A stretch of 42,638 bases of DNA from Flavobacterium sp. (GTDB lineage Bacteria; Bacteroidota; Bacteroidia; Flavobacteriales; Flavobacteriaceae): assembly GCA_015665265.1 (NCBI GenBank), contig JADFAM010000071.1:1-42638 (forward strand), in the 5' to 3' direction. The notes beneath the pieces are model-generated. The model was given only the letters and a program-made list of their open reading frames with translations. It was not told the origin of the DNA and ran no database searches. The translations under genes and the position numbers were made by a program. Shown in pieces: positions 32,829-42,514 of this stretch (position 1 is its first letter; the number at the start of each line of letters is the position of its first letter).

Positions 32829-35800
32829 ATGAAAAAATTAAATTTAATCTTAATTTTATTGTTAAACTCGTTTTTGTGTTTTTCTCAATCTAATCTATGG
32901 AGATTTACTGATACTGAAGTAAGTAATTTTTCCAATGATGTACTTAAATTTAGAAAATCTATTCCAACTACTTTTAAAGTGTATGAATTAGATTTACAAG
33001 AATTTAAAAATAGAATTTCCCAAGCTAACAATACCGAATCGATTAGTATTAATCTTCCCACAGCAGATGGTATTCAGAGGTTTTCAATAGAAGAAGCCTC
33101 TTCAATTTCAGATGTGCTCTCTCAAAAGTTTCCAATGATTAAATCATATGTTGCAAAAGGAATAGATAATCCCTCAGCAACTGCAAGGTTTAGTTTAGGG
33201 TTAGATGGATTTCATGGAGTTATTTTTTATGCAGGGAGACCCTCTTTCTTTATAGATCCATACACCAAAGACTATGATTTCTACATAGCGTACAGTAAAA
33301 AAAGTTTACCTCAAAGAGATCTTAATTTTAGATGTGAGGTAGAGGAGCATATAGATACTAAAGGAGCAGCAAGTAATTCCCAAAGAAATGCCGATGACGG
33401 CCTTTTAAGAATCTTTCGTTTAGCTATTGTTTGTTCTGGAGAATACGCACAATTTCATTTAAATGATCAAGGTGTAGATAGCAATGCTTCAGATGCAATC
33501 AAAAAAGCAGCAGTATTATCGGCTATGAATACCTCTATGACCAGAATTAATGGCGTATTTGAAAGAGATTTAGGTGTTAGAATGGAGATTGTTGATGACA
33601 ACGATCAAATTATATTTTTAGATGCAGCTACCGATGGAATTACAGACGGTAATGCTGGAACTATGATTAATCAGGTTCAAACAATTTGTGATAATACTAT
33701 TGGTAATGCTAATTATGATATAGGACACATCTTTAGTATAGGAGGTTCTGGGCTTGCAGGTTTGGGAGTGGTTTGTCTTTCAGGATCTAAAGCTAGAGGA
33801 GTTACAGGTATAAGTACACCAATGGGTGACCCTTATGATATTGATTATGTATCTCATGAAATGGGGCATCAATTTGGGGCAAATCATACTCAAAATAATA
33901 GTTGTAATAGAAATAATTCTACTGCTGTAGAGCCAGGGAGTGCTTCTACAATTATGGGCTATGCAGGAATTTGTTCTCCAAATGTTCAAAGTAATAGTGA
34001 TGATCATTTTCATTCTGTAAGTATCACTGAAATGTGGAATAGAATTCAGTCTACTGCTAGTTGCGCAACTACAATTTCAACAGGAAATAATGCACCAGTC
34101 ATCGTTGAAAGTGAGGATTACTCTATTCCTAAATCAACACCTTTTGTTTTAAGAGGAATAGCTTCAGACGAAGATTCTGAGGATGTGTTAAGTTATAATT
34201 GGGAACAGACTGATAACGAAATAGCTTCAATGCCACCATCATCATCAAGTACAGTTGGCCCAGCTTTTAGATCTAATTCATCAATTAGTTCTCCGAACAG
34301 ATATATGCCGAATTTACCTACGGTTATTGGAGGAAATACCTCGAATACATGGGAGGTTGTTCCCTCAGTTGCTAGAGAGATGAATTTTTCACTTGTAGTA
34401 AGAGATAATGCTGTTGGAGGAGGTAACAGCGCAAGAGATGATATGAAAGTAACCACACTAGATATCACCCCTTTTACAGTAGACGGACCCTCTACCAACG
34501 AAGAGTGGCTTGTAGGAACAAATAAAACTATTAATTGGGTTGTTGGAGCTACAGATCAAGCACCAGTTAACACCCAAAATGTAACTATTTTGTTATCTAC
34601 TGATGGAGGTGTTTCTTTTCCAATAGTATTATTAGAAAACACAGCCAACAATGGATTAGCCGATATTGTAGTTCCAAATAATGTTACTAATTCTGCTAGA
34701 ATCATGGTAGCTGCTACTGATAATATTTTTTATAATGTAAATACTGCTAACTTTACAATTAGTTCTTCTGATCCAACATTTATTGTAAATAATTTAACTG
34801 GAACTGTAGATCTGTGTTCAGCAGACGCTACTTCAGCTAGTTATGATATTTCGGTAGATTTTATCAATAATTTTTCAGAAGATGTAAGTTTTTCAACTAC
34901 TGGAGAACCGATAGGTTCATCAGTAAGTTTTACCCCAACATCTATAAATTCTGATGGAACAGTAACTATGACAGTTAGTGATTTAACTGGAGTAGGGGTA
35001 GATTCATACCTTATTGAAATCACTGCCTCCTCAAGTACAATTGTAAGAAATATTAATGCATCATTAAATATCTTAAATGCCACTTTTGAAACATTAAATT
35101 TAACATCACCAAACAACAATGACACAGGTATTTCTTTGACTCCTACCTTTACGTGGGATGAAATTTCAAATGCAAGTTCTTATGATATTGAAATTGCTAC
35201 AGATTCTGACTTTGGCTCAATTGTAGCTAGTGAAAATAGTGCAACAAATTCATTTACTGGAGTTAGTTTAAACCAAACAACTACGTATTATTGGAGAGTG
35301 AAAGCAAAAAATACATGTGGCGATGGAGATTTTTCCTCTACAAGTTCTTTTACAACTCAAAATTGTTCCGTCTGTGAATCATCTGGAAACACTGCTTATG
35401 TTACTAGTACAACTCGAGTTGTTTTAAATACTATTGATAACCCCTCAGATAAGCCAGGAGCCTATAGTGATTATACAGATATTAGCACGAGTGTAAAACT
35501 TGATGAAGTTCATGATTTAACAGTTCAGGTCAATACAGATGGTAATTATACTGTTCACACTTTGGTTTGGATAGATTGGAATCAAGATTGTGATTTTGAT
35601 GATGCTAATGAAGAATATGATTTGGGAACAGCTTTAAATGTAGAAGATGCAGTAACAACATTAAGCCCTCTGTCGGTAACCATTCCTTCAGGCGCTTTAT
35701 TGGGTTCAACAACTATGAGAGTATCTACGAAATATAACTCTGATCCAACTTCTTGTATGACCGGAGAAGATGCTGAAGTTGAGGACTACACTATAGAGGT

Positions 35801-36086
35801 AATAGATGAAACTGCTTCACTAGATAATGATGCTTTTGAAGGGTTTAATTTATATCCTAATCCTTCCAATGGGGATTTTAACTTGCAGTTTAATGCAGAA
35901 TCAACTGAGAGTGCAGAAATCCAATTATATGATTTAACTGGAAGGTTGGTAAAAGAGCTACAATTTTCTAATATATCTTTACAATTCTCTGAGAGTATTT
36001 CTTTTCAAAATGCAGCTAAAGGATTATATGTATTAAAAATTAAGAATGGAACTAAACAAACTTCAAGAAAATTAGTGATTGAATAA
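32829..36086 (+). CDS. Secreted reprolysin-like metalloprotease with T9SS domain
   Basis: The 1085-residue multidomain exoprotein has a signal peptide (1-20), a propeptide-like region to about 185 and a zinc metalloprotease domain at about 190-410. The last carries HEMGHQFGANH (ligands His343, His347, His353; catalytic Glu344) and a Met-turn IMGYAG about 25 residues later. A beta-sandwich region follows, then a fibronectin type III-like domain near 755-850 (TFTWDEISNASSYDIEI...TTYYWRVKA), a GEVED-type domain (about 860-1000: LVWIDWNQDCDFDDANEEY) and a C-terminal type IX sorting domain (NLYPNPSNGDFNLQF, LYDLTGRLVKEL). It should be exported across the inner membrane by Sec and the outer membrane by the gliding-linked T9SS. 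Substrate unknown. Confidence 0.93.
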   Translation: MKKLNLILILLLNSFLCFSQSNLWRFTDTEVSNFSNDVLKFRKSIPTTFKVYELDLQEFKNRISQANNTESISINLPTADGIQRFSIEEASSISDVLSQKFPMIKSYVAKGIDNPSATARFSLGLDGFHGVIFYAGRPSFFIDPYTKDYDFYIAYSKKSLPQRDLNFRCEVEEHIDTKGAASNSQRNADDGLLRIFRLAIVCSGEYAQFHLNDQGVDSNASDAIKKAAVLSAMNTSMTRINGVFERDLGVRMEIVDDNDQIIFLDAATDGITDGNAGTMINQVQTICDNTIGNANYDIGHIFSIGGSGLAGLGVVCLSGSKARGVTGISTPMGDPYDIDYVSHEMGHQFGANHTQNNSCNRNNSTAVEPGSASTIMGYAGICSPNVQSNSDDHFHSVSITEMWNRIQSTASCATTISTGNNAPVIVESEDYSIPKSTPFVLRGIASDEDSEDVLSYNWEQTDNEIASMPPSSSSTVGPAFRSNSSISSPNRYMPNLPTVIGGNTSNTWEVVPSVAREMNFSLVVRDNAVGGGNSARDDMKVTTLDITPFTVDGPSTNEEWLVGTNKTINWVVGATDQAPVNTQNVTILLSTDGGVSFPIVLLENTANNGLADIVVPNNVTNSARIMVAATDNIFYNVNTANFTISSSDPTFIVNNLTGTVDLCSADATSASYDISVDFINNFSEDVSFSTTGEPIGSSVSFTPTSINSDGTVTMTVSDLTGVGVDSYLIEITASSSTIVRNINASLNILNATFETLNLTSPNNNDTGISLTPTFTWDEISNASSYDIEIATDSDFGSIVASENSATNSFTGVSLNQTTTYYWRVKAKNTCGDGDFSSTSSFTTQNCSVCESSGNTAYVTSTTRVVLNTIDNPSDKPGAYSDYTDISTSVKLDEVHDLTVQVNTDGNYTVHTLVWIDWNQDCDFDDANEEYDLGTALNVEDAVTTLSPLSVTIPSGALLGSTTMRVSTKYNSDPTSCMTGEDAEVEDYTIEVIDETASLDNDAFEGFNLYPNPSNGDFNLQFNAESTESAEIQLYDLTGRLVKELQFSNISLQFSESISFQNAAKGLYVLKIKNGTKQTSRKLVIE

Positions 36087-36116
36087 GTTTCTAAAATTAT
36101 TTTGTTTAAAAAAAAT

Positions 36117-36147
36117 AAAGGGTTGTCTAAATAGGCAACCTTTTTTT
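36117..36147 (+). terminator. Terminator of the metalloprotease gene
   Basis: GGTTGTCT (36121-36128), AAAT loop and AGGCAACC (36133-36140) form an 8-bp stem with one G-T pair, followed by TTTTTTT and preceded by AAAG. Confidence 0.9.
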
Positions 36148-36164
36148 GAACTATTTTTAAATAG

Positions 36165-36196
36165 TTGAAGTTATAAAATTAAATAAATTACTTTTG
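36165..36196 (+). promoter_or_regulatory. gldA promoter, possibly giving a leaderless mRNA
   Basis: TTG (36165-36167), 21 nt, TACTTTTG (36189-36196) is an exact Bacteroidota promoter. The gldA ATG begins only 5 nt after it (36201), so transcription would start at or inside the first codon. Confidence 0.65.
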
Positions 36197-36200
36197 TTGT

Positions 36201-37094
36201 ATGTCTATAGAAGTTCATGCTGTATCAAAATCTTACGGAATTCAATTGGCGTTAAATGAAATCAGTTTCTCTGCTAAAAAAGGGGAAATTATTGGGTTTT
36301 TAGGTCCAAACGGGGCTGGAAAATCTACTATGATGAAGATTTTAACTGGTTTTATTTTACCTTCAAAAGGAACCGTTTTTGTATCGGGGATTAATGTTTT
36401 AAAAAATCCAATAGAGGCAAAGACTCATATAGGATATCTTCCAGAACAGAACCCATTGTATGAAGACATGTATGTGAAGGAATATTTACAATTTCAGGCA
36501 TCAATTTTTAAGGTTTCAAAAGAAGTTACAGCAACAGTTATAAAAACTGTGGGTTTAATGCCAGAGGTTCATAAAAAGATTGGTCAACTTTCAAAAGGAT
36601 ACCAGCAAAGAGTAGGTATAGCTGCAGCTATTATTCACAATCCAGATGTGCTAGTTTTAGACGAACCGACCACAGGACTTGATCCAAATCAAATCCAAGA
36701 AATAAGAACTTTAATTAAAGAGTTAGGAAAAGAAAAAACCATTTTATTTTCTACTCATATTATGCAGGAGGTAGAGGCTGTTTGTGATCGAGTCATCATT
36801 ATGAAAAAAGGAGAGTTACTTATAGATAAATCTATCAAAGAGTTAAAGAAAAGCAATGAACAAATTATAGAGGTTACTTTTGATTACAAGATTGAGGAAC
36901 AATTTATTCAGAGGCTACCAAATATGATAACCTTTAAGAATAACTTTGACAATACTTGGTACATAACGTTTGATTCATCTGAAGACATGAGACCTGTAAT
37001 TTTTGATTTTGCTAAAGAAAATGGATTAAAAATTTTAGAGTTAAATTCAAAAAACCAAAGTTTGGAAACACTTTTTACTGAGCTTACTGCTTAA
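36201..37094 (+). CDS. gldA: Gliding-motility ABC transporter ATP-binding protein GldA
   Basis: The 297-residue ABC ATPase has Walker A GPNGAGKST at about residues 36-44, a Q-loop region with GYLPEQNPLYEDMYVKEYL (the PEQNPLY stretch typical of GldA), ABC signature LSKGYQQRVGIA near 136-147, Walker B VLVLDEPTTGLDP and an H-loop His in FSTHIMQEVEA. A C-terminal extension of about 80 residues follows. In Flavobacterium johnsoniae GldA works with membrane proteins GldF and GldG and is needed for gliding; neither partner is in this window, so it is a stand-alone gene. It overlaps the convergent dnaE gene by 4 nt (shared TTAA). Confidence 0.9.
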   Translation: MSIEVHAVSKSYGIQLALNEISFSAKKGEIIGFLGPNGAGKSTMMKILTGFILPSKGTVFVSGINVLKNPIEAKTHIGYLPEQNPLYEDMYVKEYLQFQASIFKVSKEVTATVIKTVGLMPEVHKKIGQLSKGYQQRVGIAAAIIHNPDVLVLDEPTTGLDPNQIQEIRTLIKELGKEKTILFSTHIMQEVEAVCDRVIIMKKGELLIDKSIKELKKSNEQIIEVTFDYKIEEQFIQRLPNMITFKNNFDNTWYITFDSSEDMRPVIFDFAKENGLKILELNSKNQSLETLFTELTA

Positions 37095-40000
37095 TTTAAT
37101 TTGAAATTAACATGTTGATCTTCAAGTGTTTTTAAGAGCTCACTACTAATTTTTATTTTTGTATTTCTGCTAGGAACTTCCAACTCTATTTCTTCTTTTA
37201 CATCATAAATTACAAACTTTAGAGATTGTTTTCCTTTATGTTCTTGGAACAAGGTATGAAAACGCTGTATGGATTTCTCATGAATATCTTCTACAGGTAT
37301 TTTAATAGTAACTTTTTTGCATAAATCATCCATTACGTCGTGCAACAATTTAAATTCTGTAAATTTTAACCTAGCATCCCCTTCAATCCCTTCTTTATTT
37401 GTCCATCCTTTTTGAATTGTAGTTCTCACAAATAAGAAAGAATTTGAGACTAAGAAATGTTTAAACTTTAGGTAGTCTTCTCCAAAAATCCGAAACTCAA
37501 AACTGTCTAAATAGTCTTCAATAAAGAAGGAAGCCCATCCTTTTCCAGTTTTTGAAACTTTGTGTTGAACTTCTGTAATGATACCAGCAAAAACTAAATT
37601 AGCACCTACATATTTTTGCAGATCACTTTTAAAATGACCCACACTTGCATTACAAAATTTTAATTCATTTTTAAAATCATCTAGTGGATGAGCAGAAATA
37701 TAAATCCCTACTACTTCTTTTTCTTTGGCAAGTTCTTCCATATTCCCCCAAGCTTCGCAGCTTGGAATATCTGGCTCAGGGAATTGAACATCCGAAGCTT
37801 CTCCAAATAAAGATACTTGCGCAGAATTTAAATTTTCTTGGTATTTACTTCCATATCTAATTGCTTTCTCTATAAAGGTTTGCCCCTTTTCATCTTCAGC
37901 AAAATATTGTGCTCTATGTGTGCTGGAAAAAGAATCAAAACCTCCAGCTAAAATTAAACCATCAAAAGCTTTTTTATTAGCAGCTCTTAAATCTATTCTT
38001 TTGGTTACATCAAAAATTGATGTAAAATGACCATTTTCTTTTCGTTCTTTAATGATTGCTTTTACAGCCGAACTACCTACTCCTTTAATGGCACCCATAC
38101 CAAAACGAACAGCACCTTGTTTGTTTACAGAAAATTTTAAATAGGATTCATTAATATCTGGACCTAGAACTTCTAAGCCCATAGATTTACATTCTTCCAT
38201 AAAGAATGAAACAGATTTAATATCATTCATGTTGTTAGATAGAACAGAAGCCATGTATTCTGCAGGGTAGTGAGCTTTGAGGTAGGCTGTTTGATAGGCT
38301 ATCCATGCATAACAAGTAGAATGAGATTTATTGAAAGCATAGGATGCAAAAGCTTCCCAGTCTTTCCAGATTTTTTCTAGTTTCTCAGATTCATGACCAT
38401 TTTCTCCTGCTTGATTGATAAATTTAGGCTTCATTTTTGCGAGAACAGCAGCTTGCTTTTTTCCCATTGCTTTTCTTAATACATCGGCTTCACCTTTTGT
38501 AAAGTTGGCAAGTTTTTGAGAGAGTAACATTACCTGCTCTTGGTAAACGGTAATTCCATAGGTTTCAGCTAGATATTCTTCCATAGCCGGTAGGTCATAT
38601 TCAATATCTTCCTTACCGTGTTTCCTATTAATAAAGGATGGAATATATTCCATTGGACCAGGTCTATACAACGCATTCATGGCAATTAAATCTCCAAAAA
38701 CAGTAGGTTTAAGAGAACGCATATGTTTTTGCATACCTGGTGATTCATACTGGAATATTCCAATGGTTTCACCACGCTGAAATAATTCGTATGTTTTTTC
38801 GTCATCTAGCGGAAAATTTTCTGGATCTAGCAGAACACCATGTCTGGCTTTTACAATTTTCACAGTATCTTTTATAAGCGTTAATGTTTTTAATCCTAAA
38901 AAATCCATTTTTAATAATCCAGCGCTTTCAACAACAGAATTATCAAACTGAGTAACATACATGTCTGAATCTTTTGCTAAAGCTACCGGAACAAAATTGG
39001 TGATATCTGAAGGAGTGATGATAACCCCACAGGCATGAATTCCTGTATTTCTTACAGAGCCTTCTAGTATAGCAGCTTTGTTAATGGTTTCAGATTCTAT
39101 TCCGTCTCCCTCTGACATGGCTTTTAATTCGTTGACCATATCTTTTTCTTCAGAACGTAAAGCAGCAATTTTCCCTTTACTTTTCTCATCTGTTCCAAAA
39201 ATATTTTTCAGTTTAACATTTGGTATTAATTTTGCAATTCTATCTGCCTCAAATAGTGGTAAATCAAGTACTCTTGCTGTATCACGAATGGAAGATTTTG
39301 CAGCCATGGTTCCATAGGTGATAATTTGAGCAACCTGATTGGCTCCATATTTATTAATTACATAGTCCATTACTCTTCCTCTTCCTTCATCATCAAAATC
39401 AATATCAATATCAGGCATGGATACACGTTCTGGATTTAAGAAACGCTCAAAAAGCAGATCATATTTAATAGGATCTATATTAGTAATCCAAAGACAATAC
39501 GCAACTACAGAACCAGCAGCCGATCCTCTACCTGGACCCACAGAAACATCCATCTTTCTCGCTTCCCTGATAAAATCTTCTACAATCAAAAAATACCCTG
39601 GATATCCAGTATTTTTAATAACTTCTAACTCAAAATTAAGTCGCTCTTTTATAGACTCTGTGATTTCTCCGTATCGTTTTTTTGCACCAATAAAAGTAAT
39701 GTGTTTTAAATAGTTATTTTCACCTCTTTTTCCACCGTCTTCTTTATCTTCTTCAGATTGAAATTCTACTGGAATATCAAATGCTGGCAAAAGAACATCT
39801 CTAGCTAACGAGAATACTTCAATCTTGTCTACAATTTCTTGAATATTAGCTATTGCCTCAGGAATGTCTGCAAACAATTCTTTCATTTCATCACTAGACT
39901 TAAAATAATATTCGTCATTAGGCAGCCCATACCTATAGCCTCTTCCTTTTCCTTTAGGAGTAGCTTGTTTTTCTCCTTCTTTTACACACAATAAAATGTC

Positions 40001-41473
40001 ATGTGCATTTGCATCTTCTTTGTTTAAATAAAATATATTATTGGTTGCAACAACTTTAATTTGATGGTTTTTAGCAAACTTTAGGAGTGTTTCATTTACA
40101 ATACGCTCATCTTCTTGATTGTGTCGCATTAATTCGATATACAAATCGTCACCAAATTGTTGTTTCCACCAGATGAGGGCTTCTTCAGCTTGTTTTTCTC
40201 CTACATTTAATATTTTATTTGGTACTTCTCCATAGGTATTACCAGTTAGTACGATAACATCCTCTTTGTATTGCTCAATAATTTTTCGATCTATTCTGGG
40301 AACATAATAGAATCCATTGATGAAAGCAATAGAAGACATTTTGGCAAGGTTATGGTATCCCTTTTTAGTTTTTGCCAGTAATACAATTTGGTATCCATTG
40401 TCTTTTCTTTTTTTATCTAAATGATCTTCGCAGACATTAAATTCGCATCCAAGAATTGGCTTTAAAATTGTATCAGTTGGAGTTTCTCCGTTTTCTTCAG
40501 AGATCTCATTTTTAGCAAATGCTTGTTTGTTGTGTTTTAAAATGGCACTCACAAAATGAAAAGAAGCCATCATGTTTCCGGTGTCAGTTAATGCAATTGC
40601 AGACATATTATCTTTAGCTGCAGCTTTTACAATATTTCCAATTTGAATGGTAGATTGTAAAACTGAAAACTGAGTATGATTGTGAAGGTGGGCAAATTGA
40701 ACATTTTCTAATTGAGATAGCCCAGCTGAGGTATTAGATGTTGTTTCGTTTTCTTTTAGAGAAGCTAAACGTTTTCTAATTTTTTCACTTTCTTTCTTAA
40801 GATTAATATGTTTTAAGCCTATTACTTCAATAGGTTTTGGATTGGCCTCTGAAAAGTTTTTGAAATACTCTTCATCAACATCTAATTTTTCTTTTGAAAA
40901 TTCTCTTAAACGAATTAATTCTAAGAAACATCTAGTTGTAGCTTCAACATCCGCTGTGGCATTATGAGCTTCTCCAAAATTTACACCAAACAAATGATTG
41001 TGTAGTTCTGTTAAGGTAGGTAGTTTAAACTTTCCTCCACGTCCACCAGGAATTTGACATAATTGTGCAGTATGTTCTGTACAAGTATCTAGAACAGGGA
41101 GTTTGTTCAGGCTGTTTGAAATTCCCAAGCGGTGAAATTCACAACCCATAATATTTAAATCAAAATTTACATTTTGACCAACAATAAATTTAGTTTTTTC
41201 TAGAACTTCGTTAAATAAGACTAAGCATTCTTTTAAAGGAATTCCTTGTTCTTGAGCTAAATCAGTAGAAATACCGTGTATTTGTTCTGCATCGTAAGGA
41301 ATGTTAAATCCATCAGGCTGAATAAGGAAATTATTGTGCTCTAGCACATTCCCCATATTGTCATGCAACTGCCATGCTATTTGTATACATCTTGGCCAAT
41401 TGTTAGTATCGGTAATAGGAGCATTCCAGCTCTTTGGTAACCCAGTGGTTTCCGTATCAAAAATCAAGTACAT
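37091..41473 (-). CDS. dnaE: DNA polymerase III alpha with N-terminal proofreading exonuclease
   Basis: The 1460-residue replicative polymerase starts with a DnaQ-type DEDDh 3'-5' exonuclease (about 1-195): Exo I FDTETTGLP, Exo II GQNVNFDLNIMG and Exo III HNATADVEAT, so all catalytic acids and the His are present. A PHP domain follows (about 255-480, starting FAHLHNHTQFSVL). The polymerase core has GPGRGSAAGSVVAYC and PDIDIDF near residue 686, carrying two catalytic aspartates, with YQEQVMLLSQKLANF and GKKQAAVLAKM further on. A helix-hairpin-helix and an OB fold (YVGANLVFAGIITEV, about 1290) lie near the C-terminus. A built-in exonuclease is the usual Bacteroidota DnaE layout as I recall it. 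Confidence 0.95.
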   Translation of the reverse strand: MYLIFDTETTGLPKSWNAPITDTNNWPRCIQIAWQLHDNMGNVLEHNNFLIQPDGFNIPYDAEQIHGISTDLAQEQGIPLKECLVLFNEVLEKTKFIVGQNVNFDLNIMGCEFHRLGISNSLNKLPVLDTCTEHTAQLCQIPGGRGGKFKLPTLTELHNHLFGVNFGEAHNATADVEATTRCFLELIRLREFSKEKLDVDEEYFKNFSEANPKPIEVIGLKHINLKKESEKIRKRLASLKENETTSNTSAGLSQLENVQFAHLHNHTQFSVLQSTIQIGNIVKAAAKDNMSAIALTDTGNMMASFHFVSAILKHNKQAFAKNEISEENGETPTDTILKPILGCEFNVCEDHLDKKRKDNGYQIVLLAKTKKGYHNLAKMSSIAFINGFYYVPRIDRKIIEQYKEDVIVLTGNTYGEVPNKILNVGEKQAEEALIWWKQQFGDDLYIELMRHNQEDERIVNETLLKFAKNHQIKVVATNNIFYLNKEDANAHDILLCVKEGEKQATPKGKGRGYRYGLPNDEYYFKSSDEMKELFADIPEAIANIQEIVDKIEVFSLARDVLLPAFDIPVEFQSEEDKEDGGKRGENNYLKHITFIGAKKRYGEITESIKERLNFELEVIKNTGYPGYFLIVEDFIREARKMDVSVGPGRGSAAGSVVAYCLWITNIDPIKYDLLFERFLNPERVSMPDIDIDFDDEGRGRVMDYVINKYGANQVAQIITYGTMAAKSSIRDTARVLDLPLFEADRIAKLIPNVKLKNIFGTDEKSKGKIAALRSEEKDMVNELKAMSEGDGIESETINKAAILEGSVRNTGIHACGVIITPSDITNFVPVALAKDSDMYVTQFDNSVVESAGLLKMDFLGLKTLTLIKDTVKIVKARHGVLLDPENFPLDDEKTYELFQRGETIGIFQYESPGMQKHMRSLKPTVFGDLIAMNALYRPGPMEYIPSFINRKHGKEDIEYDLPAMEEYLAETYGITVYQEQVMLLSQKLANFTKGEADVLRKAMGKKQAAVLAKMKPKFINQAGENGHESEKLEKIWKDWEAFASYAFNKSHSTCYAWIAYQTAYLKAHYPAEYMASVLSNNMNDIKSVSFFMEECKSMGLEVLGPDINESYLKFSVNKQGAVRFGMGAIKGVGSSAVKAIIKERKENGHFTSIFDVTKRIDLRAANKKAFDGLILAGGFDSFSSTHRAQYFAEDEKGQTFIEKAIRYGSKYQENLNSAQVSLFGEASDVQFPEPDIPSCEAWGNMEELAKEKEVVGIYISAHPLDDFKNELKFCNASVGHFKSDLQKYVGANLVFAGIITEVQHKVSKTGKGWASFFIEDYLDSFEFRIFGEDYLKFKHFLVSNSFLFVRTTIQKGWTNKEGIEGDARLKFTEFKLLHDVMDDLCKKVTIKIPVEDIHEKSIQRFHTLFQEHKGKQSLKFVIYDVKEEIELEVPSRNTKIKISSELLKTLEDQHVNFKLN

Positions 41474-41534
41474 AGTTGCGGATTTCTTACCTAGAAATTA
41501 GAAAAATAAAAATACTAAAAAGTGAAAGAAAAAC

Positions 41535-41553
41535 ACCGGAAGAGTTATTCGGT
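41535..41553 (-). terminator. Terminator of the alpha/beta hydrolase gene
   Basis: ACCGGA (41535-41540) pairs with TTCGGT (41548-41553) around a 7-nt loop. On the minus strand it is followed by GTTTTTC. It separates the hydrolase (stop 41565) from dnaE (start 41473). Confidence 0.55.
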
Positions 41554-41564
41554 TTTATTAACAA

Positions 41565-42413
41565 TTAAGGGTTGGTAATAAATGCTATTGTTTTTTCAAC
41601 AACAAACCTAAAATCTATCGGAAGCTTTGTTTTTGTCCAGGGTTGAGATGTACCAAATACATGATTAGATTCTGGAACAACAATGAGTTTACTGGATAGA
41701 TTCCAATTGTGGAGGTTTTGTGCATGTACAAAAGGTATAGATAAATCCTTATCTCCATGAAATATTAGATGTGGGATCATCATTTTTTTTACTGCATTTT
41801 TAACACTTAAGCGTTTTTTATTTTTTATAAAATTATCGTAGAATTGAATGTAGTGTGGCATTTTTTGTTTGGTTCTTCCATTTAAAATATACAAGACACC
41901 ATCCTCTTTCCATTTATCTAATTCGGCCCCTTCATGAAAGATTGTTCTATTAAGATCACAAACTGCTGCCCAAGTAACTAGTTTTTTTATTCTTGAATCC
42001 TCTGATGCCTTTATGATAGCTATTGCACCACCTCTTGAGTGTCCAATTAGTGAAATATTATTGGTATCTATCTCATTTTTAAATTTTGTAGTAGTGCAAA
42101 TCCAATTGATAATACTTTCTAAATCATCTAATTCTTTTGTGTAATTATTGTTTCCAAAGGCATCTAGATCAGGAAAATCAATGGGTTGATCTGGAGTGCA
42201 ACCATTGTGAGAAAAATTAAATTTTAGCAAAGCCAGCCCAGCTTTTAAAAAATTGGAAGACATCAAGTCAAATGCTCCCCAATCTTTATATCCTTTGTAT
42301 CCGTGACAGAAGATAACCAATGGTTTTTGTTTGTTAGTTTGATTAAAATACAAATCTGTACTAATGGATTTTTTGTATTTACCTTTAATTGGAAAGTTTT
42401 TTAGAATTTTCAT
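41565..42413 (-). CDS. Alpha/beta-hydrolase family protein
   Basis: The 282-residue serine hydrolase has an N-terminal oxyanion strand VIFCHGYKGYKDW near residues 34-46 and the nucleophile elbow GHSRGGAIAII with Ser near 123. The acid is in IFHGDKDLSIPF near 217 and the catalytic His in ESNHVFGTS near 248. No signal peptide, so it is cytoplasmic. Peptidase or esterase activity is equally possible (dienelactone-hydrolase-like layout). Separated from dnaE by a hairpin. Nothing nearby points to its substrate. Confidence 0.88.
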   Translation of the reverse strand: MKILKNFPIKGKYKKSISTDLYFNQTNKQKPLVIFCHGYKGYKDWGAFDLMSSNFLKAGLALLKFNFSHNGCTPDQPIDFPDLDAFGNNNYTKELDDLESIINWICTTTKFKNEIDTNNISLIGHSRGGAIAIIKASEDSRIKKLVTWAAVCDLNRTIFHEGAELDKWKEDGVLYILNGRTKQKMPHYIQFYDNFIKNKKRLSVKNAVKKMMIPHLIFHGDKDLSIPFVHAQNLHNWNLSSKLIVVPESNHVFGTSQPWTKTKLPIDFRFVVEKTIAFITNP

Positions 42414-42514
42414 AAAGCATATAAAAATAATTAAAGTTTATAATACCAAGTATTTTTTTGTAACAAATATGTAAATTAGACGTCTTAACATTGTAAAACT
42501 AAAAAAACTTTAAA

